A stretch of DNA of 64,000 bases from Odiellus spinosus (lineage: Eukaryota > Arthropoda > Arachnida > Opiliones > Phalangiidae), in contig OY987239.1 in assembly GCA_963920705.1 (NCBI GenBank), positions 8,957,504 to 9,021,503 of the forward strand, written 5' to 3'. Of this stretch, positions 35,262-64,000 are shown one piece after another; within the stretch, counting starts at the first letter, position 1, and each line of letters begins with the position of its first letter. The notes under the pieces are model-generated. The model saw only the letters and a list, made by a program, of their open reading frames with translations, was not told the origin of the DNA and did not search any database. A program made the position numbers and the translations under genes.

Positions 35262-35945
35262 GATACTATTAGCTGAAATGAAGTATTTTTTTTCTGATTC
35301 CTTATGTAAAAATATGCTCCCCTGAATTTTTTCATAATTTTTGAAGTACAAATACTATTAGAAAATATTTTTTAAAGTTTTATATCCTAAACATGCATTT
35401 GAATTTTTCTACTATTGCCAAGAAGCCAATCAGAACCAAGGACTCATTCCTCGACTTACTAAGATAAAAAGTAGAAACCCTAGCGACATCTAGGTGATAA
35501 CGTAGTTTAAATTTTGAATTTGATTTTTATGAAAATTAGGTTTATAAAAGATTGTAGGCATCATTATCATCCAAAGCTCGTTACTAGCGAAGCTTATAGT
35601 TTTTAAAAAGTTGCTGCTGCTTCTTTTGGAGAAAATTAGTAAACTATTCTATTTCAAATCTTCAATTAAAACCAAGATCTTTATATTATCACCTAGATGT
35701 CGCTAGGAGTTCTACGATCTAACTTCGATAGAGTCTCCTGTCATTGGCTCTTAGTTCTGATTGGTCCTTTGGCAACAGTGAAAAACTCAAACACATAGCT
35801 AAGCCTAATTAAGTTTTAAATAATTTATTCTCATCGAAATAATTTTTTAAAAAATGTGAAAAAATTCAGCAGGATATATTTAATTGCAAGGAATCAGATA
35901 AAAAATTAAAATGGGTACGAAATTTTCACCTAATAATCTTCCTTT
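35262..35945. mobile_element. M10 foldback
   Basis: Two diverged inverted arms of about 260 bp share GACATCTAGGTGATAA / TTATCACCTAGATGTC and GCCAATCAGAACCAAG / CTTAGTTCTGATTGG. Single arms occur at about 7,200-7,440 and 23,215-23,360. Confidence 0.7.
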
Positions 35946-36261
35946 AAGATAGCTAACCAGTAGTTAATATTTTCCCCCAAATTAAAATTATAAATTAGTT
36001 ATAATTGATCCCTGTCATCTTTTTTTATTTATCTGACCGTTTTTATCGACTAGAATACGTTTTTTTTACAATTGATAATACTTAAAAAGCCTTATATTAT
36101 ACTTTCTAGTAGTTCTATTTAAAAGAGTTCAACATATTTAAATAAGCTAGGTTTATATACCAGGCACTTTCAAGTCGTTTTGATTGCTTAAATTAACTTT
36201 TTTAAGCTAATAATTCAATTTTAATGTAAAATATATTGGGCTGATACTGAGTAATATTTTC

Positions 36262-37190
36262 CAATTTAACTTACGATTTCAGTAACTTTGTTTCTAAAAG
36301 TTACTATTTTAGTAATTTGGCTGTTAAAAATTACTACTTTTAGTAATTTGTATAATCGGGGTTAGTATTTTAGTAATTTAGTTAATTTAGGTTGGTATTT
36401 CAGTAATTTGGTTACTCGAGGTTACTATTTTAGTAATTTGGTTACTCTAGGCTAGTGTTTTAGTAATTTGGTTATTCTAGGTTAGTATTTTAGTAATTTG
36501 GTTACTCGAGGTTACTATTTTAGTAATTTGGTTACTCTAGGCTAGTGTTTTAGTAATTTGGTTATTCTAGGATAGTATTTTAGTAATTTGGTTACTCGAG
36601 GTTACTATTTTAGTAATTTTGCCACTCTAGGTTAGTATTTTAGTAATTTGGCCACTCGAGGTTAATATTTTAGTAGTTTGGTTATTATAGGTTACTGTTT
36701 TAGTAATTTGGTTACTCGAGGTTAGTATTTTAGTAATTTAGATAATCTAGGTTAGTATTTTAGTAATTTGGTTAGTCGAGGTTACTATTTTAGTAATTTA
36801 GTTATTCTAGGTTAGTATTTTAGTAATTTGGTTGCTCGAGGTTACTATTTTAGTAATTTTGCCACTCTAGGTTAGTATTTTAGTAATTTGGCCACTCAAG
36901 GTTAATATTTTAGTAATTTGGTTATTCTAGGTTACTGTTTTAGTAATTTGGTTACTCGAGGTTACTATTTTAGTAATTTGGTTACTCTAGGTTAGTATTT
37001 TAGTAATTTGTATAATCGGGGTTAGTATTTTAGTAATTTAGTTAATCAAGGTTAGTATTTTAGTAATTTGGTTACTCGAGGTTACTATTTTAGTAATTTT
37101 GCCACTCTAGGTTAGTATTTTAGTAATTTGGCCACTCAAGGTTAATATTTTAGTAATTTGGTTATTCTAGGTTACTGTTTTAGTAATTTC
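36262..37190. repeat. 30-bp minisatellite downstream of the RPTP gene
   Basis: About 30 units of the type TTTTAGTAATTTGGTTACTC plus GAGGTTACTA, with a 60-bp higher-order pattern (CTCGAG and CTCTAG variants alternate). Confidence 0.93.
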
Positions 37191-37489
37191 ATGCCTTATA
37201 TTTAAATCAAATTTTACTTGGAATTCTTTAGTCGACGTACTGTTTGATCTTCTTATTAATTTTGGTTATTCTTTTTAATTAATTATTAGTTAATATTTAA
37301 GTATCAGCCCTGAATTTCGATCTATCTACTTAATAGATAACAAAAATTTACAATTTAACCAGGAAGTTTGAAATCTTCACGTATTGGCATAAATAGCTTC
37401 TGAAATCGTTAAATATCTGATGAGCATAAAATTAGATTTAATTATTAAATGTGCAGTCACCATTTTTTCGAAACTGTGGATTACATTTT

Positions 37490-37720
37490 TGGCTTTTAAG
37501 AGATGGCGCTATCATAGATCACATTCTGATCCTATTCTGATTGGCTAAGCTTTGACGAGAGAGACTAACCCCTCCCCTCGCGCTTCGAGACTCGACGCGT
37601 TTCCCATAACACGTGGATAGGTAGGAGTGCGAGAGATAGAGGTGTAGGCACGCCATCTATTGTGATAATTCATCATTACCCACAATGGCCGTAGCCCCTG
37701 GAATTTGGTTTATTAGTATA
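37490..37720. repeat. M11 repeat, copy 2
   Basis: The same family as 690-1,000. On the minus strand it contains AATAAA near 37,708, a possible polyadenylation signal for the RPTP gene if its stop is at 37,855. Confidence 0.7.
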
Positions 37721-37854
37721 TGGAAATTTCGTATTCGTCAATTAATGATTCTAGCGCGCTCTAGGCACCCACTCCATCAGAGTTTAACCATGGCAATATT
37801 CAAATATAATTCCATTTGGTTTTTAAGAGAAATTGGTGACCGCATATCTAAGTT

Positions 37855-57686
<19,832 letters not shown>

Positions 57687-57689
57687 ATC

Positions 57690-58480
57690 GCGTTAATCAC
57701 AAATTAAATGTACATTAAATTAACTACACTACAACAAATATTTAAAAATATTTAATAATTTAAACTACATATTAAAAACTAATTGATCTTTATATTTTAT
57801 AGTTAATTACTGTAACTAAAGTTAAGTTATTTAACATTAATTAGGTACTTAATTAATACTTATTTAACCAAAAAAAGCTATATTTGAGCTAAGCCTAATT
57901 ATAACTTTTATTAATAACAAAAAGCATGATGTTAGAATCGCAATGAATGTGATTAAAATGGTAGACCTATGAAGGCAGTGTTCTCTTGAATATTTTTATC
58001 GGTTTGTGGTATATAGATTAGAAAATTTTGTTTGGAAGGAAATACACTTTGTCCCGGCACCTTTCCCCCTTCGCTTTCCTCTCTAAGTCAGGGTGAAAAT
58101 GAAAAATCAGATCATTTTACAAATAGATTTTAACTGCATTATACCTCTTTGCTATGAGAAACGCGTCAACTCTCGAAGCGTGACGGGAGGGGTTACTGCC
58201 TAGTTTGTCTCTCTCGTCATAGCTTAGCCAATCAGAATAGGATCGGAATGGGAACTACGATAGCGACATCTCTTAACGAACCCCCCTTATAGTGTACGTC
58301 ACACGAACATCGTCAACCCCCCCCCCCTAAAATATGAAAAGAATTAATTTATCATAGATTTATATTTCTTAATTATATTTTCTAATGCGCATCCTTTTTC
58401 GCGCATGCTAGAGAAGGAGACAGTGGAAGAATATTTAGGGGTTAGAACGACAGCCCTTATAGCTGAACCCCTCCGATAAA
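57690..58480. other. Region 5' of the RPTP start codon
   Basis: AT-rich sequence for about 300 bases, then M11 and a run of about 14 C residues at 58,316-58,330. A promoter for the minus-strand RPTP gene is expected here, but I see no element that I can name. Confidence 0.4.
58140..58290. repeat. M11 repeat, partial inverted copy 4
   Basis: The reverse complement of the GATGTCGCT...CCATTCTGATCC part of the family, about 450-600 bases upstream of the RPTP start codon. Confidence 0.75.
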
Positions 58481-58486
58481 AGTCTA

Positions 58487-58627
58487 AAGATGACGTAGTT
58501 TTCCTCTCTCGTTTCGATTCTGTAATTTGACGCGAGATGATGTAGGTATGTCAAGTGGTGCGCGCCGAAAATGCGCGGTTAACATCTTGGGCTACGCGAG
58601 CGAGAAAGGAAACTACGTCATCTTCAG
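58487..58627. repeat. Inverted-repeat element around GATGACGTAGTTTTCC
   Basis: Ends AAGATGACGTAGTTTTCC and GGAAACTACGTCATCTT bound about 140 bp. A short open frame across it is probably not a gene. Confidence 0.7.
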
Positions 58628-58923
58628 AGTTTTCACGGACGGGTTCAGCTATAATGCCCGCCGTTCCATCCCCCTTAATCTTCCTAGGGGATACACTCCT
58701 GATCTACAAACTAATTATAAAAACGACGCCTTTCCCACGCGTAATATGAGGATACCGCGATAACACATTTTTCTGAAGAGGATAGAAAATATTTTTATAT
58801 AACCAAAAAACCAAATGTGACGTCATGGACCGATGTACCCCCTTTGCGTCATAGCCCGTCACAGAGAGACAACCCCCCCCCCCCGTTTGACGTAGTTTAT
58901 GGACAGTCCCTTATAGATATTCT

Positions 58924-59259
58924 CAGAAGCCGCTGAAACCCTCCTTCGAAGTCTATTACTCCCGGTTCTTGTCTACCCCTCTCTGTATGGGTTATTCTCA
59001 AAAAGCGCGATTCGTACGCCTCCTAACGGTAGATGTTTTCGGAGCGGGAGTTCATTGAGCGAATATCTCTAGCAGCCTTGGAGTTCGTCAAAAAACGTCG
59101 TCGTTTGTGGAGAGAGAGAATTTCCAATTTTCCGTAGACAGGGGGGATGAAGTAGGACCCCTTCTAACTTGTAAAATTGGGAATTTTACCCATGCAGAGA
59201 GGAGCGCTATATGAAACATTAGAGTAGTAGACTTCAAAGGAGGGTTTCATCGGCTTATG
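58924..59259 (+). mobile_element. M1 element copy 16
   Basis: M1 flanked by 7-bp ATATTCT. The right end is mutated to CGGCTTATG. Confidence 0.92.
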
Positions 59260-59731
59260 ATATTCTAAACTGTAATTGGACACTTAATATTTAAATCGTA
59301 TCTAATTTAAAACTAAAATAAAATCTTTTTACTCTCCCATTAGAAAGCTACGTCGTTTTTCAGTTTCTTATCGCGCTTTCTACGTGTATATATAAATGTG
59401 CTCCCTGTACCAGCGTATAGTTGAGATATTGTTCAGTTTTCAGTGATATTTGTTTTATTGCAACCATAAAGCAATTTTGTTATCAACTCTAACAATTTGA
59501 AAAGTTGAATTTTTATAGCCCTACGTATATTTCTATTATTGCTGACTAATTAATTTATAATCAGGGATAGAGATATGCCTCTTCCCATACTATGTCGTTG
59601 ACAAACGGCAGGATGATTGTAGTGCCATCTCTGAGTCAGTGGCTTTTGAATAATTCCAAAAATATTTCCCTGAAATTTCCAGTTTCAAGACTAAACTATC
59701 CAAAAAATGGCCTTATCTTAGAATATTATCC

Positions 59732-60282
59732 GCTCGGAATTCGTATAATTTTTATTAATTGGACAAAATCTAATAAATTCTGATGTCTATAATCTATTTG
59801 ATTAAAAATATACTATTTTTCATTCGAGTTAACTTATTCGAAGATAAACCGTAAAAAGCGTAATCCATATCCGTTTTTATCCAAAAATGGCCTTATCTTA
59901 GAATATTATCCGCGTTATACGTTCGGATAAAAAACATTCAAAATTTATTTTCGTGAAAAATAACGAATAAAAAGATGATTTAAAATCTTAGTTTCGTCGT
60001 TTTATTTATATTCTTCGAATTAAAAGTCAATTTGAAATATTTTCTTATATTTTAGACTAATTCTGGCTGGAAACGTGAAATTTCTTATCCATCGTTATAC
60101 GTTTGAAAACGAGTAATTTGTAGGTAGATAAAGCGGCGAAGGCTTATCTTCGGGTAAACCTTTTAACAATTATACAAATATAGAAATTTCATTGTTTTAG
60201 TTACAAACAATTTATCCGAAAATGAAATATCTGAAAATATACGAATAACAGAAGATAATGGATCGATCCGATTCAGAGCTCT
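59732..60282 (+). mobile_element. M5 element copy 5
   Basis: Starts GCTCGGAATTCGTATAA and ends GATTCAGAGCTC followed by TA. A second partial M5 motif (AATGGCCTTATCTTAGAATA) lies just before it. Confidence 0.82.
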
Positions 60283-60552
60283 ACTTTATTATAATGTTAT
60301 TGTTTATAGTTTAACTTTTCATTTCGATCACATTAAAAATAAATAAGTGGTAATAATTTTATTAAAAATGGATGTATTCAATTTTCATTGTTTACGCGGT
60401 GTATTGCAAGTTAGTAATAATACAACTATACTCTGGTTAAAGGATAAAATTGCGAAATAATGATAGTTTCCAAAAACCTAGTGTTTCTGGTTATATTATG
60501 ATTCATAAACAACTACCTCAACCAGTAACAATGATTCAATCCTAGCCTTTAA

Positions 60553-60976
60553 AGGGAGAATGCAACCTAATTACAAGTGATTTTTAATCGATTCCTTATC
60601 GTTTAAATAGGCCTAATCCATCGATAAAAAGTTTACAATACAAATATTAAACTAGAAATAAATTTAAAACTTACCCTGAAAATAGGCTTAGCGGGATTCA
60701 TGGAGATCCTGAATCGCTTCCGTGTCAGGTCTAGCGACCAATGAGCGAAGGCCCGTCGTTCATGCGAGATCTCCACGAGACTTACAATCGCCTTCAATAC
60801 CTTATACACGAGGAAATCAGGATCTCCATGAATCCCACTAAGCCTATTTTCCGGGTAAGTTTTAAATTTATTTCTAGTTTAATATTTGTTTGTAAATATT
60901 TTCAGTAGTGGATTAGGCCTATTTAAACAATAAGGAATCGATAAAAAATCACTTGTTGTTAGGTTGCATTCTCCCT
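60553..60976. mobile_element. M4 element copy 3
   Basis: This has the same structure, TTAA-flanked. The inner hairpin arm is partly deleted. Confidence 0.9.
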
Positions 60977-61121
60977 TTAACGATAAGCTCAGTTTTAGTT
61001 CTAAATGAGGAAATTAATGTTTTTTCGCAAGGCACACTAGGCTCTATAGCTTCCAGTTAAATCATCTTTTTCACTCTATTTGAAGATGATTAAAATTTAT
61101 ATCAAACTGATTTTGTAGCTT

Positions 61122-61674
61122 AGAGCTCGGAATTCGTATAATTTTTATTAATTGGATAAAATCTACTAAATTCTGATGTATATTATCTGATTAAATATAG
61201 ACTATTTTTCATTCGAGTTAACTTATTCGAAGATATAGTAAAAAAACGTAATCCATATCCGTTTTTATCTAAAAATGGCCTTATCTTAGAACATTATCCG
61301 CGTTATACGTTCGGATAAAAAAATATTCAAAATTTATTTTCGTGAAAAATAACGAATAAAAAGATGATTTAAAATATTAGTTTCGTCGTTTTATTTATAT
61401 TCTTCGAATTAAAAGTCAATTTTGAAATTTTTTCTTATATTTTAGACTAATTCTTGCTGGAAACGTGAATGTTTCTTATCCATCATTATACGTTTGAAAA
61501 CGAGTAATTTGTAGGTAGATAAAGCGGCGAAGGCTTATCTTCTGGTAAACCTTATACGTTTAACAATTATACGAATATACAAATATTATTGTTTTAGTTA
61601 CAAACAATTTATCCGAAAATAAAATATCTGAAAATATACTAACAGAAGATAATGGGTACCCGATTCCGAGCTCT
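61122..61674 (+). mobile_element. M5 element copy 6
   Basis: Complete M5 with TA on both sides of GAGCTCGG...CCGAGCTC, the best evidence for a TA target duplication in this family. Confidence 0.85.
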
Positions 61675-62263
61675 ATGTAGTTCTGCGCATGTCCGTCATT
61701 ACCTGAATTCAGCGTGAAAGGACACTTATGTCTTTGTTAAGTTGCCATCATTATTATACTTTAGTTTTTTAATATTAGACATATAATACCCCTGTCTTGT
61801 TTGACGTAATAAACTCATAAGCTTTCAGGATTAATGATAGTTATGATATAGTTGCACTCACTATTATTTCGAGTACGCTGAGAAGCGGGCATGTGCGATT
61901 TCCATTTCGTATGCTGAGAAAAAAGGGTATGTTCCACGCAACACTTGTGGACTGTAACCATTACACTGGTCGATAATTTTTATTTTTTCTAAAGAATAAA
62001 ATAATATTGTAAATATGTTTTTCCCACCAAAATATGTATTAAAGTAGAAGACCTTATTTCTATGAGCATGTCGGACGGTCTCGTAAGTGTAGTGACAATT
62101 GCAATTTTAATCGTGTTCGCCCGAGATTCTTCGTGTAAGTGATGCAATTTTTTTTTCTACATGTTGCTTATACTTCAATTAATTTCATCCGTAATTGACA
62201 CCACTATAGAACCCTTATTTCATTCATTTACGGCGGTAGTAAAGGGTTATTATTTCATAATAG

Positions 62264-62600
62264 CAGAAGCCGATGAAACCCTCCTTTGAAGTCTGTTACT
62301 CACGGGTCTTGTCTACCCCTCTCTGTATGGGTTAGTTTCAAAAAGCGCGATTCGTACGCCTCCTAACGGTAGATATTATCGGAGCGGGAGTTCGTCGAGC
62401 GAATATCTCTCGCAGCCTTGGAGTTCGTCAAAAAAACGTCGTCGTTTGTGGAGAGAGAGAATTTCCAATTTTCCGTAGACAGGGGGGATGAAGTAGGACC
62501 CCTTCTAACTCGTAAAATTGGGAATTTTACCCATACAGAGAGGAGCGCTATATGGAACATTAGAGTAGTAGACTTCAAAGGAGGGTTTCATCGGCTTCTG
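62264..62600 (+). mobile_element. M1 element copy 17
   Basis: Full-length M1 flanked by 7-bp ATAATAG. Confidence 0.93.
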
Positions 62601-62689
62601 ATAATAGGGATCTCAAATTTTCTGGGTAAAGATTGTTTGGTAATGATTTATTTCCCAGTCTATTGAACTCTCTTTGACCTCTTAACCCA

Positions 62690-62790
62690 GTGTTCCACCT
62701 CTCGCGGAAGTGGGTGGGTACGCGGTAGGCCAGACAGTGACGAGTTTCGGATTATAGGCTCTATTGTGGCGACATCTTCCAGTTAAATAC
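62690..62790. repeat. M13 repeat, inverted copy
   Basis: The reverse complement of the 46.6-kb copy, including TATTGTGGCGACATCTTC. It lies between M1 copy 17 and M2 copy 9. Confidence 0.7.
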
Positions 62791-62903
62791 CGTTATAATC
62801 CACATTTCTTATCAAAACTAGAGATAAATTAAACTTAAAATTGTTAAATTATACCATGAACTACGTCTGACCTTTATGGCTCGTCAAAGTATTTGAGTTC
62901 AAT

Positions 62904-63220
62904 CAAGAATCCATTCAGGTTCCATAAGAATATGGGAGGGCCGCGATTCAATAACCATCCTCCCAAACTTTGTAGCAAAAGTTCGTCCGCTTCGAATCGA
63001 TTTTTCAAGTAAATCGCTCCTGACATTATATTATTAACCCGCGCCACTAACGACCTTGACATAATATTTTGGGTAATAAAAATGGAGCCGACCGAAAAAA
63101 GATCTAAGCGTACAAATGTCGCGAAAATTGCGGACGAACTTTTGTTACAAAGTTTGGGAGGATGGTACCAGAGGCTAAAGCTATGCTCCCATATTCTTAT
63201 GGAACCTGAATGGATTCTTG
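62904..63220 (-). mobile_element. M2 element copy 9
   Basis: Full M2 with CAAGAATCC ends, about 140 bases upstream of the ATG at 63,356. No clean duplication is seen. Confidence 0.9.
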
Positions 63221-63355
63221 ATAATTTCTGAATTACCCGCACACTTTCGTCTTAAGATATTGAACCCTTTGCAGGTTCAAAGGTCAACGAACACGAAACA
63301 TTATTTGGTCAACATATTATCGAGTTCATATGTCAAGTTTTTCAATCCAATAATA

Positions 63356-63715
63356 ATGTTCTTGTTGTTCACTCTAATAACCATGGTTAGTAAAATCTCA
63401 AGTCAAATCTAAGTTCAATAACAGATAATTTACTAAGAGAAGTAGAATGCTAACCAAATTTGATTTGTTTCTTATTGATTAATTAAAGAATTTTCAGCGA
63501 AGGGTTTTGTAATTTTGAAGTCAATTTTTGACGAAGCTTCTAAAAGATTCGTACCATTCACCCATTATGACGACTTAGATAACACGTTAGATTTCAATTC
63601 CTCCAACTTGGCTTTCAAGTTCTTTACTCAGTTTAATGTATTACTTGTTGATTTTAACATTCATTGCGTTATACTGCTCAACGGACAAGACCGTGTCCTT
63701 ATCTTCCTTAAAAAG
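63356..63715 (+). CDS. 5' end of a secreted or membrane protein gene (truncated by window end)
   Basis: Exon 1 (63,356-63,389) starts ATG and encodes the hydrophobic MFLLFTLITMV, ending GTTA|GTAAAA in phase 1. Exon 2 (63,498-63,715) has acceptor AATTTTCAG and donor AAAAAG|GTAAAA. It reads KGFVILKSIFDEASKRFVPF and later NVLLVDFNIHCVILLNGQDR, 72 codons with no stop. The phases agree. A signal peptide followed by an alternating hydrophobic domain would suit an ionotropic-receptor N-terminus, but that is inference. An M1 element starts in the next intron at 63,749. Confidence 0.5.
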
Positions 63716-63748
63716 GTAAAAATATGTCAGTTAGTTGTTAAATATGAA

Positions 63749-64000
63749 CAGAAGCCGATGAAACCCTCCTTTGAAGTCTACTACTCCAATGTTCGATATA
63801 GCGCTCCACTCCGTATGGGTAAAATTCCCAGTTTTACGAGATCGGAGGGGTCCTACTTCATCCCCCCTGTCTACGGAAAATTGGAAATTCTCTCTCTCCA
63901 CAAACGACGACGTTTTTTGGACGAACTCCAAGGCTGCTAGAGATATTCGCTCGACGAACTCCCGCTCCGAAAATATCTACCGTTAGGAGGCGTACAAATG
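63749..64000 (-). mobile_element. M1 element copy 18 (inverted, cut by window end)
   Basis: Reverse M1 starting CAGAAGCCGATGAAACCCTC and running off the right edge. It lies just after exon 2 of the gene that starts at 63,356. Confidence 0.9.

Noticed and set aside
58527..58763. 78-codon plus-strand frame
   Set aside because: It spans one arm of a small inverted-repeat element and shows no domain.

Overview
The window is AT-rich nuclear DNA of an arthropod, most likely an insect. It contains spliced genes with short phase-consistent exons, an ionotropic-receptor-like (IR) chemoreceptor array, a fibronectin-type-III receptor tyrosine phosphatase, short TTAGG-like runs, and a very high density of small inverted-repeat transposons. 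No tRNA, rRNA, CRISPR array or bacterial-type feature was seen.

Layout. From 1 to about 33 kb there are at least three partial copies of a divergent IR-like gene, all on the minus strand: copy A at 0.4-2.5 kb, copy B at 21.1-22.3 kb with C-terminal exons at 17.7-18.4 kb, and copy C at 30.0-30.6 kb. A further IR-like last exon lies at 15.0-15.2 kb. The flanking DNA is duplicated as well (7.4-7.9, 23.5-24.0 and 31.7-32.2 kb; 16.0-17.4 and 28.7-29.6 kb), so the array grew by segmental duplication and was then heavily invaded by transposons. Several copies look broken.

From 57.7 kb down to 37.9 kb (minus strand) one complete-looking gene can be assembled from 24 exons. It encodes a receptor-type protein tyrosine phosphatase of about 1,534 residues: signal peptide, Ser/Thr-rich stalk, eight FN3 domains each on its own phase-1 exon, a membrane-proximal region, one transmembrane helix and one PTP domain with all visible catalytic motifs intact. 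All exon junction phases agree and the summed coding length is divisible by three. Its introns hold two large minisatellites and many small transposons, three of them inserted within about ten bases of a 5' splice site.

At the right edge (63.36-63.72 kb, plus strand) the first two exons of another secreted or membrane protein gene are visible; it runs out of the window.

Mobile DNA. Four families unrelated in sequence (called here M1 CAGAAGCC, M2 CAAGAATCC, M6 CA(G/T)RGGTATA and M8 CAAGAAGGATC) all end in CA...TG and are flanked by 7-bp target-site duplications, an uncommon length. Other families show TTAA (M4), 8-bp (M7, hAT-like), 3-bp (M9) or probable TA (M5) duplications. Paralogous empty sites inside the window confirm several insertions. 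A 4.4-kb segment (11,120-15,558) bounded by two direct M2 copies is flanked as a whole by a single 7-bp duplication and carries an IR gene fragment.
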